Below are positions 52,301-61,873 of a stretch of 64,000 nucleotides of DNA, one piece after another; within the stretch, counting starts at the first letter, position 1; every line of letters begins with the position of its first letter. The stretch is from positions 32,705,214 to 32,769,213 of the forward strand of contig NC_064433.1 of NCBI RefSeq assembly GCF_023343835.1, read 5' to 3'. Origin of the DNA: Lagopus muta. Its lineage: Eukaryota > Chordata > Aves > Galliformes > Phasianidae. The translations under genes and the position numbers were made by a program. The notes beneath the pieces were generated by a model. The model saw nothing but the letters and a program-made list of their open reading frames with translations, was not told the origin of the DNA and did no database searches.

Positions 52301-55300
52301 TTTAGCAGTAGATGTTGCAGAAGTAACCTCAGTACCTTAAAAGGAAGTATCCTTTAAACTAATTGCAAATTGGGCTTCCTGAAGAAATGTCATAACTCAT
52401 AAAAAGCTTTAGCAAAATATGAGTGCTCTCAAAAGAGAGAAACAGCTGATGAACAGTCTGAAGAGAATTACTGGACCAGTTAAATGTTCCTCTGAACTCT
52501 GAGTTTTGGCTAAATAATAATTGAATACAAACTTTTTAAAAAAACATCCTGGTGCTGAATCATCAAATGGAGCTTTAAAAGACCCTGCTCTAGAAGAGGA
52601 AAGTGCTGGAACCACAGAGACTATCCTGTTTCACCTGCAAGAGCCAGGTGAAAGAATCATGACATGATAAATTTTGTCCCCCATGCATCAAAAAGTTATA
52701 TGATGCATGAAGAAGAGTAATAAAGGAAAGTGAACTCTTTCTTTCAAAAGAAAAGGTCCTTCCTAAGGGCTGTAGCTTTGCTTTGTTTTGCTGTTTGGAA
52801 ATTCTGACTGCTGTAGCTGTTATTTATAAGATGGGTCAACATAGATGTATTTCTTCTCAGGATGACCACAATAATCTCCTTGCATAAATGAGGTCCTGAG
52901 TGATTTGTTTCATTCCAATAGAGAAGGGCATTTTTCAGATGTCAGCTTTTCTCAAGGCCACACTGCATCAGCATAATTGAAATCTAAATGAGATTTCATG
53001 TTTCCTCTTAGATTAGAAGCCCCATGTTGATTAGAGTATGTCCTTTTTATTAGACAGAAAACATTCTGTCTTTCTCCTTGGCTCCTCTTGAACTTTCACA
53101 TACAGAAAATCCAATGTCTCATGACCTTTTTTTTTGTCTACAGCAGTGTGTATTTGTAGACAGATTTTTGGAAAGTACCTACAGAGGTTTGGATTTCAGT
53201 GACCTGTTACTAGCTCCTATCAACCTGCATCTCTCACTATGAACCAAAACTTTTCACCATGCAAGGGATTTTTTTCTGTGCCTAGCTGTACACCTGGTAG
53301 CTCAAAATGTACAGCAGTTTCTCCAGATGCTCAGAATTATCTTCTCCTGCAGTAGACCTAGTGTGTGTTGGGCATCCTCGTTCTTGGCCTGCAGACCCGT
53401 TTCTGTAAACTGAGCAATAGAACTTGCAGATTGATTCATCCCTAAGAGTGATCCACAATATGTCCCTAAGCTGTACATTTACAGACATAACCTTTTATTT
53501 GGAGGATATTCTAGAAAGTGAATGTGTCACCTAGGTCCTCAGTAGAATAGTGCAGACATCTGTTCCCCTCTGTGTTACACATACCTCAGCAATAAACCTC
53601 AAGTGCCTGGGATTTTCTGGAGAAGCTCTGGTGCTGACACTGAGCAACAATAAAGCCATTTTCTGATGAAAATATGTGTCACAATCAAAGTAAACACTGA
53701 GGATCATCATTGTTAGTGGGGATGATTGAAAATGGTTGAGAGGGGGCTTTTTACATGCCGGTACCTTTGAACCTTGCCAGGGACTGTGTAGAACTTACGT
53801 CTTTGATAGCCGTGTGACTGGTGGAGCTCTGTGGGTGGCTTGATAGGGATCTTATGGCACACCTCCCCTACAAAAAGCTCCACTGAATCCCAGTTTGTCA
53901 TGTATGGGCAGGTGGCACAATGTGAGGGTGAATTCTGGGTCCTAGGGCAAAATTGGATCTACGAGTCTTGGTTCTTATTACAGACTTCAGGTCAGGAGAC
54001 TTTGGTTGCTGTGGTCAGTGATATAGTAATTATGCTATTATTTTTTCCTATGTAGGACTAAATTATGGCTTTTATCTATGTGAAAAATTCCACTCATGCA
54101 TTTTTTCTTGCTCCTTTCTAACTTTCCCACCGACTAGAACAGATGTAAATGTGGATCTCAGATAAGTTGTAGCTCTCCTGAATTCTCAAACAGCAAATGT
54201 ACACTTCTATTCTCTTTCCTGAAGAAAAAATATAATGCATAACCTTTCACGGAAACAAATGATGATTTTCAGAGGTGTCATCAAGAGGGCATGAAAGAAA
54301 ACCAATCCAGATTCCAAGTGTTATTTCATAGAGTGTATGTCTATTTCTATCCTTTTTTTTTTTCCCAAGGGAATAAAATCAGATTGTTTATACAACAGAT
54401 TAGCTATCTGCTGAGAATAGTACTCATGAGTCACAGATGACTTGTCCCTAGGGTGAAGAGTAAAGAGAGAGCATACGTGGAGAGATTATAAAGTTCATGC
54501 CTGAGTCCTGGCGTGCTTTCTATTAACCAGTCATGACCCAAGCAATTAGGAAGAATCAGTTATTTTAATAATTACTGTAAAAGTCAAACCCACTGAAAAC
54601 AGAAAATAAATATAGCAGTCTGAGCTAAGAAGAACAGGGCTTTTAGGCTTGCTTCTATCTCCAACTTCAAAAGCAGTTGAAATACAGATGGACTTACTTA
54701 TTCCCTTAAGGCTCTTCTCTCATCTGGGGACCCTGAAATGATCCTTGTCTCATATCCCAAGTCTGCTTCTGTTAACGGAGAACCACGAAATTTTCATTTG
54801 CCACTGGCCGAGTGACCTGCTTGGATACACGTGGTGTATTCATTTGTCCTTGTTAACCAAAACAGCACATGAACATAGATGGCACCAAATTCAATGTTTT
54901 ACAGTGGTTTTGGCACTGTCAGTTGAGTCTCACACAACCCGTTCACCACTCACATCCCTCCCAGGCACATAACTTCACTACTGACTGATTTTAACTAAGG
55001 AGTATCAATTCTTAATAACAAAACTCCCTAGAAATTCACACACATTCCTTTCCTGTTTTTGACAAGTTCAATAAGACCACTTGACTAATTTTTCATTTTT
55101 CCTTACCTTGATCAAGTCTGGAAGTGGACATAGTGTTCTTTTGAAAAATAGGAAGTTGTTTGGGGTCATCTTAAAATTTCTACTGACTTTCAATTCCTAA
55201 GCACTTGTTTACAATCTACCATCTATATCTTATTTTCTATGCATGTGATTTTTTATTTCTAGCTATAAATATACTTATGGCAGGGAGGATAGGAGAACTC

Positions 55301-55745
55301 CCTAGTGGATTATGGCTTGCATTTGTGACAATTGTAATTTGTCAAATGCTGCTGGTTTAACTGAGACTACTGGATTGCTATTTCTAAAAAAAAAAAAAAT
55401 TGTAAGGGAAGAAAATGCAGCCTTAGATTTGTGCTTGGAAAAAGAAACAAACAAACGAAAATCCTGACAGAATTTATTAATTTCTAACCCAACTTTCACA
55501 ATTTAAATTGAAGAGAAAAAGGAGGGAAAGAGAGCACTGTCCTTACTGAAACTGAAAATACACAATGGAATATACTGGGAGCCAGAGTTTGGATCAGAGA
55601 CAGAAGGATTGAGAGTTTCTATGAAAGTGATGCTCCAAGTAGTCTTTTCTCTCTATCCTCATTGGATATAGGGAGCCACTGCAAGAGGAGAATAGGTATG
55701 GCACTCCCTATGTCTTTTATTAGCGGATCCTTTTGACAATCCCAG
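52301..55745. other. single-copy-looking sequence, no gene seen
   Basis: About 3.4 kb of unique AT-rich DNA with short T/A runs (for example 54352-54363) and only chance-length frames. Confidence 0.5.
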
Positions 55746-55895
55746 GTTGTGAGAGCATGCTCCTCATCAGAGGGACTGAAAAACTCATCCATAACACTTG
55801 TATATATGATGTTTATTGCAGTGAGTGCTAAGAATAAAAAATCCAAAAGGCTACATACTCTGAAAGGCTTATTGTTTTCTCCTATGATCTTTCAG
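55746..55895 (+). other. weak candidate exon (plus strand)
   Basis: A 150-nt segment open in one frame throughout (50 codons). It is preceded by a plausible acceptor (CCTTTTGACAATCCCAG) and followed by a consensus donor TTTCAG|GTAAGA at 55895/55896. The phase would be 0-0. The translation (Ser/Lys-rich) matches no family I recognise. It lies about 430 bp from a candidate exon on the opposite strand, and such matches also arise by chance. Confidence 0.12.
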
Positions 55896-56107
55896 GTAAG
55901 AAGCGTGCTGTTTCAGTCTCTCTTGCTATGACACGTACAGGAGCAGGTGTGCAAAATCCTGCCTCTTCACCTAAGGAGACCTGCCCTCAGCAGCCTGCAA
56001 TCTTGTGAAATAAAAAAGTGATTTTATTTTGCTCTATCTCCAAGTTGTTTTTTAGCCATTCATGAGCTCACACACGTGCTCAAAAGCACTGACACGTACG
56101 CCCAGGG

Positions 56108-56302
56108 TTAGCAATGAGAAACGGATGCAGGGTTCCCTTTCCCACCCTTTAGAAGTGGATGCTGTTTGGGATGTTTTGCCCACTGTGTCATGTCATCTGT
56201 CCTAACTCTTGTTTTCCTTATCTGGTTGCAGTCCCATTCTTCATCTTCTTGTCGCCTTATCTTAAGATCAGATTGTTCTTCCTCTTCCTTTGAATAATAT
56301 CA
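56108..56302 (-). other. open stretch continuing the frame of a candidate exon after one stop
   Basis: On the minus strand, the frame of the segment ending at 56327 hits a TGA at about 56302-56300 and then stays open to the TAA at 56110-56108. The product is charged: a Glu run (SKEEEEQSD), then IRRQEDEEWD and VRTDDMTQWAKHP. The composition looks protein-like, but part of it is simply the complement of a pyrimidine-rich CTTCTTC run. This could be the tail of a decayed single-exon copy or a coincidence. I recognise no family. Confidence 0.15.
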
Positions 56303-56326
56303 CGCACACAGAGATATTAATCTTAC

Positions 56327-56514
56327 CTCTCTTTTTAAGCCTTCTGCTGTTTCATCTGCTGCTTTCACACAAGCATTTCCATTCATAATTAGCTCGTAGC
56401 AATCTTTTGGTACAAATTTCAACAAAATCACACAACTGCAGTGCCAAAACTGCTGTGCCTTGAGCAGGGCTGCAGCCAGCTGTGAGGATGCAGCATGTCC
56501 CCCCTCATCTTCTG
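56327..56514 (-). other. candidate exon B (minus strand), unrecognised
   Basis: A 188-nt segment bounded on the minus strand by ATATTAG|CA (acceptor, after a pyrimidine-rich stretch) and a near-perfect donor GAGAG|GTAAGA at 56327/56326. It is open in the frame that fits candidate exon A and encodes 62 codons. Readable parts are ILLKFVPKDCYELIMNGN and VKAADETAEGLKRE. I recognise no family. Splice strength, phase agreement with exon A and composition are the only support, so it may equally be chance or part of a pseudogene. Confidence 0.22.
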
Positions 56515-56671
56515 CTAATATGTCTGGTGGGTCCAGGGTGATGGAGGGACCCCTCAATACAACTCTGTGAGGCTACGGTTTCACTCTAAGAGAGATGTCA
56601 CCAGGAAACTTTCAGACACTCATCAGTAGAAGCTAGGAGCCTTTTCATGACCCTGGCATGTCTTGTGTTAC

Positions 56672-56844
56672 CGCTTTCATTTAGTCCCTGATTTATTTTA
56701 GTATAGAAGACTGCATTGGACTCTTCTTCTGAGATGAATTCACAGCTGCAAGAGAGAAAAAGCTCATAAAAATACATCTTGTTTGAACCAGTAGGTGAAA
56801 TGTCGCATCTGACCATGCACTCTCCTTCAGTTCTTAAGCAAGGC
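56672..56844 (-). other. candidate exon A (minus strand), unrecognised
   Basis: A 173-nt segment after a strong minus-strand acceptor (GCGTTTCCTTTTTTAATCAG|G) and before a fair donor (AAAGCG|GTAACA). A second good acceptor (TTTTTCTCTCTTGCAG|C) lies inside it at about 56746. One frame is open across it and continues beyond the donor to a stop at about 56598. Readable parts are RTEGECMVRCDISPTGSNKM and ISEEESNAVFYTKINQGLNE. The phase at its end (1 nt) matches the 2 nt needed at the start of exon B, giving an implied intron of about 157 bp. No homology is recognised. Confidence 0.22.
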
Positions 56845-58040
56845 CTGATTAAAAAAGGAAACGCAATAAAAACTAACGAAGAACATTCTTTAAAAGTTTC
56901 TTTAATGTCTTTAAAAGTGGAAACCAAGGCAATAGAATCAGAAACTGGTAAGTTCCAGTAAGAAATGCTGTGCTTTGTACCACTGCCATGTATTTATCAG
57001 GAACGTCGGGGGCAGTGGGTGAACATGAATTTTCATGCTGTCCTCTCTGTATGCACACAACATACTGCAAAGGCCTTTGGCCTTTAGTTATATATTTACC
57101 TACTGCATCACCTCAAATGGCACTCATTTGAGAACAGCTCTGAGGACAAATGAAAACAACGTGCTTAACATTTCCCTTAAAGTCCTTCTCCAGATTTTCA
57201 AAGCTGAGATTGTAATAAAGCCTGAGATTATACACCACAAAAGAAACATATTTATATCCTTGAAGTGCCAGCATTTTATTAAAAAAATTACAATTACCAG
57301 TCTCTGGGGAAAAAAGAAATCCATCAAGAAAAACCTTATTCATATCTTCCTGGACATTTTCTCTCCCAACTATGGGTTAGCTCTCCACAGAGGAGATCAC
57401 CTTACAGCTAAAGCAGCATATTGGGAATGGGTTGATTTGGTCTGGTTTCCAGCACAGTGACAGATTTCCAGCCCTCTGGCAAGGGATTTGCCTTCTCTCT
57501 GGGTGCTGCAGTCCTCCCCTGGTTGCCCAGCTGTCCACATTTGCCCACCTAGCAGGGCAGGAGTGAGGGCATGGCTGATGCAAGGCTGCTCCATCAGCTC
57601 CCTCACAAACCCTGCCTCTGGACAGACATCAGGAGGCCCCATCCCAGGACTGCTGCATGGCTCTGCTGCCTGCACAGAGGGTAGGAGGTGGGTAGGTCTG
57701 GCAGTTAACCTGGGCTGTGATGGCATGGACCGTGTCACAGATGTGATCTGTGATATTTCTAAAAACAGCTGAAGGATTAGCAAGAGACAGGGACTGGAGA
57801 CATGCTGGATTCTTTGGAAGGAAAGTGAATTTATGTGTATGAACTTCACTTCAAGGCTGAGAGCGGAGAGGGATGTCCGATCTGTGTGGGTTTTTTGTTG
57901 TTGTTGTTTATTTTTAGTTTTTTTGTTTTGTTTTGTTTTTTTACTGATAAAGAAGAAGCAAGAAATGCAGATAAGCTGCTTGCAAGATCTCTGGTCTTTC
58001 CTACCAGAATCTTGTTTTTAGCACCAGCTAACTTGTTATT
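56845..58040. other. single-copy-looking sequence, no gene seen
   Basis: Includes T-rich simple sequence at 57891-57943 (TTG and TTTTG units). A minus-strand 40-nt segment ending at about 57102 has a good acceptor (TTTTCATTTGTCCTCAG) and a fair donor (CAGTAG|GTAAAT) but has stops in all three frames. It could only be untranslated. Confidence 0.45.
57891..57943 (+). repeat. T-rich (TTG)n and (TTTTG)n simple sequence
   Basis: Four TTG units, then T runs and three TTTTG units before 57943. Confidence 0.85.
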
Positions 58041-58090
58041 CATAGAATCACAAGGTTGGAAACGACCTACAAGATCATCTAGTCCAAGAT
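58041..58090 (-). mobile_element. CR1 LINE 3'-end fragment
   Basis: CATAGAATCACAAGGTTGGA followed by AACGACCTACAAGATCATCT and AGTCCAAG is the reverse complement of a CR1 3' terminus of a subfamily distinct from most copies here. Only about 50 bp are kept before AT-rich sequence. Confidence 0.78.
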
Positions 58091-59386
58091 TATTATTTTA
58101 CTATTTTATTATTATACCCTACCCTGCAAATGCTCCAAGCAGCAAGTAGCAGAGTTGATCAGCAGTATAGAAATGGGTACCTCTGTGGTGAACATCTGCA
58201 TGGGATGACCTGGGCTAGCATTGCTCTCCAGTGATACACAAGCTGCCTAAGGCAAAAGCAACATAGGTTGAGATGCCAGGAGCACTAAGGCTGGCTCATT
58301 CAACACAGCCTGCTGCAGGGAAGAGCTCCATGCTGGTCTTCCCTGCACCTTGGTTTCATGTGAAAGTGTCTGAGCTGGTGCTATTTGTCTCACATTTCCT
58401 GTTCCACTATTCAGGCAAGAGAATTGCAGCCATTTCTTTACATGAGAGAGGTGCTTTGTGCTCTCTAACAACTGCTGTTGTCCCAGTGAACATAACACTG
58501 ATGCACATAATGAAGGCAGGCAAGGGAGACTAAGAAAGATCAGTAAAGACAGGTATGGCTCAGAAGAACTTCCTTCATTGTTCAAACACCTTCACTGGAA
58601 AGCACTGAAGACATCACACTTGCCTGATGTTAATCATGTTCACACAAAAAATAATCTAAGGTAAAGAGACCCAGAGTATAAATTAACCTAGCTTGCATAG
58701 CTGAATTCTTTTAACTGATGCCTGCAATATGTGAAATTTTGCAATTTGCAGAGCAGATGAACACAAAGAGAACGCTCTTGAAAAATATTTCTGTAATATG
58801 ATGTCAGTATTCTCTCTTGCTTAATACATGACTTCCAGACAGAAAAGTACTTCAAGTTAAGAAGATTAATGAAAAGACAAAGCATGAAGAGTTTTAAATT
58901 TTCTTCATTTCAGATTAATTCAATTTTGAAAAATAGATACCGCCTTTCTGTCATGCAGTGCCTATAAATCACATAGTATGAAGAAACCACATTATGAAAT
59001 ATTTATGTTTTATAACTAATGAGTTCAAATATTTGGCATATGTTATCACAGCATTTCTGCTAATTAGTAATATGTTGGTTTGTTTTGACTCCTCCACTGA
59101 TATGAGAGTTGGCATCTGAGCTTGAGGTCTCATACAATCAAAAACGCCGACTGTTTTATCTCCCTATTTTGTTAGGGCAACATTTCCAGCCTTGCTTGAA
59201 ATTATGCTCCCAGATCAATTCAAAGAGATGTAAATAAGGTAAAGAGCAACTGGACCACTAAGATGTGGTTCATCATAGATCACTAACATTGGAGGAGAAT
59301 GTCAATAAATAAAGGATTTATATTCTTTTTCAAACAAATTATTATTTGGAAAACTATGAACTGATCCATCATCAGAAAATGATGCT
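58091..59386. other. single-copy-looking sequence, nothing seen
   Basis: Unique sequence between a CR1 fragment and the G-rich microsatellite. Open frames around 58247-58664 on both strands show no recognised domain. Confidence 0.5.
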
Positions 59387-59571
59387 GGGGAGGGGAGGGG
59401 AGGGGGAAGGAGGGGGGAAGGGGGGGAGGGAGAAGAGGGGAGGGAGGAGGGGAGAGGGGGGAGGAGGAAGGGGGGGGGAGGGAGGGAGGGAGAAAGGAAG
59501 GGAGGGATGGCGGGAGGGTGGGGAGGAGGGAGGGGGGGGAGGGAGAGAGGGAGGGAGAGAGGGAGGGGGGG
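59387..59571 (+). repeat. G-rich degenerate (GGGA)n tract
   Basis: Almost entirely G and A, with only three pyrimidines (59508, 59511, 59519). It is dominated by runs of 3-9 G separated by one to three A. The pattern has many chances to form G-quadruplexes on the plus strand. It passes directly into the pure GGAA array, of which it may be a decayed or older portion. Confidence 0.93.
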
Positions 59572-59778
59572 AGGAAGGAAGGAAGGAAGGAAGGAAGGAA
59601 GGAAGGAAGGAAGGAAGGAAGGAAGGAAGGAAGGAAGGAAGGAAGGAAGGAAGGAAGGAAGGAAGGAAGGAAGGAAGGAAGGAAGGAAGGAAGGAAGGAA
59701 GGAAGGAAGGAAGGAAGGAAGGAAGGAAGGAAGGAAGGAAGGAAGGAAGGAAGGAAGGAAGGAAGGAAGGAAGGAAGG
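59572..59778 (+). repeat. (GGAA)n tetranucleotide microsatellite
   Basis: About 207 bases of near-perfect GGAA/AAGG, some 51 units, ending at GGTCCCTC. The Lys-Glu-Gly-Arg frames on plus and the Phe-Leu-Pro-Ser frame on minus are repeat translations. GGAA is the core of ETS-family binding sites, so clustered ETS binding is chemically possible, but nothing here shows that it happens. Confidence 0.99.
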
Positions 59779-61614
59779 TCCCTCTAAGATGTGGTTTCTC
59801 ATGGCTGAGGAAGTTCAGCAGCCTCTATGCTCTCTTGTGGCTTTGCCTTCAGGAGGATTTAGAAATACACACAGGAAACCAGTCATGCTATTATACAAAG
59901 AGTTTGTGATGCAGAGACAAAGTCTTCCAGTTGGGAGCTGAAGAAATGTGAAGAGGCTGCTGATTCAACGCACCCAGGAAGCCAAGGAGACCCCTGTCCT
60001 CCCCACACAGACAACAGCATCTCCATCATAAGAATATGCTCATCCAACATCTACTGTGGAAAAAAAAAAAGTATTTTTCATCATAGGTCATATGTGTTTT
60101 TTTTTCCACTAACCCATTAAATCACTTTCATTTTTCACTTAAACACTCATGACAGGAATTCACTGACCAGAATTTTCACTTCCTCTTTTATTACCCTGCT
60201 TTTGCTCATGCTGAAATCAGTTGCTGAGGGCATCCGGTGCAAATTATTTTACACTGATTATCTTCCTAAAGTTTCTACAATTGTGCTGTTTCTTAGGAAA
60301 CCAGGACATCACGTGCTATGCATGGCAGAGGTGCCTAACGTGCTCCTCTCACTTTCCTCATTGTTGTTTTTCTCTCCACACAACATTATGAAGAATTTCA
60401 GGCACTATACTGATTTTTATCCCCAGTCTTAATTCTTTGTGTAATAAGATACATCATTCTATACTGCTCATTGACCCTTAGGTATTGTATTATCTAAGCA
60501 TCTTGGAAAGGTCCGCCTAATTAACGATTTTCTCTGAAATCCACCTTTAAGAACAAAGGAGATGAAACCTGGAAAGGTTCAGCATGCTCGGATGGGACAC
60601 ATGGAGAGATTAGATGGAGTGATCATTCCATCTTTGTAAAGCAACAAATGCCATGTGGGTGTGAGGAAATATACAGATCTTTAAGCTCAGTTTTATTCTG
60701 ATATTGCTGCTGATATTCCTAGCAAAGACACCCATCTGGCAGTACTTTGCAATATGAACCACCCTTTTTCACCCACTGGCATAGCATTGTCAATTCCATT
60801 TAAATTACTATTAGGTTCTATGTTTTGTAGTTGCCCTGAAATAAAGTAAAACCTTGAATTAGTAACATGGAGGTCTCTGCTTAGATCTGACAAAACGAAG
60901 AAAAAAATAAAACAAATAACAACATCAGCAAAAAACAATATCCAATTTAGTCCAATATGGGTGTACTGCTCTCAGCTATTGGTCTACCTTCCATTACAAA
61001 CAATGAGTAGTCTTTTGGTCAGCACATCAATGGAGATAAGAATAGCATTTGTCCGATCAGATGTTGACATCTCTGTATGATCCCTGGACTCCAAAAACTA
61101 GTTTTTCCTTGTCTACTAAATGATCACTTCCGCTCAAACGGAAACACTTGCATTGTTGGTGGATGGATTCCATCTTTGAGTCCTCCACTTTGATTTCCTA
61201 TGTTGAGCTGCTTGGGTCATAAATTTATAAAGGAATAAGAATTTGTCATCTAGTTACACTAAACTTCTTTCAGTGATCCCTGTGAGGCAGAGGAGTAAGT
61301 GCTAATGACAAATCTTATCGTGCTGAAAGAGTGAGTCAAGCTGGGATTCTTTGTGGTGCTTTGGATCACCTCATCTCCAATATGGCGGATTTAAAATACA
61401 TGTTTCCTGCGAAACTGGTGTAATGGATGTGAAAAAGTAAAAGAGAACAAAATCAGAGCTCTATGCTCATTTTCTCAACTTCTCTTTAATTTATTAATGT
61501 CATTTACTGATAAGCTTCAAATCTATCAGTTAAGAACATCTACAACCATATATTGGAACTCAGGGTTCTTGAGGCCCTGAACTCCAGCATCATGGTGAAC
61601 TAGCCTGCCGGAGA
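59779..61614. other. single-copy-looking sequence, no gene seen
   Basis: AT-rich unique DNA up to the assembly gap. The base just left of the gap is not yet repeat. Confidence 0.5.
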
Positions 61615-61814
61615 NNNNNNNNNNNNNNNNNNNNNNNNNNNNNNNNNNNNNNNNNNNNNNNNNNNNNNNNNNNNNNNNNNNNNNNNNNNNNNNNNNNNNN
61701 NNNNNNNNNNNNNNNNNNNNNNNNNNNNNNNNNNNNNNNNNNNNNNNNNNNNNNNNNNNNNNNNNNNNNNNNNNNNNNNNNNNNNNNNNNNNNNNNNNNN
61801 NNNNNNNNNNNNNN
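61615..61814. other. assembly gap (200 N)
   Basis: Exactly 200 N, a round number that suggests a placeholder and not a measured length. The right edge starts inside an AGGAA pentamer array, so at least part of the missing sequence is probably that repeat. Confidence 0.99.
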
Positions 61815-61873
61815 AGGAAAGGAAAGGAAAGGAAAGGAAAGGAAAGGAAAGGAAAGGAAAGGAAAGGAAAAAA
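61815..61873 (+). repeat. (AGGAA)n pentamer microsatellite at the gap edge
   Basis: About eleven perfect AGGAA/GGAAA units run from the gap edge to AAAAAAGTCTC. The true array is longer, because its left end lies inside the gap. Confidence 0.97.

Noticed and set aside
57086-57145. Minus-strand 40-nt segment with a good acceptor and fair donor
   Set aside because: Stops in all three frames and no partner exon. It could only be untranslated, and short matches like this occur by chance.
59302-59941. 140-190 codon Lys-Glu-Gly-Arg frames on plus and a Phe-Leu-Pro-Ser frame on minus
   Set aside because: Translations of the GGAA and G-rich arrays. No protein should be annotated.
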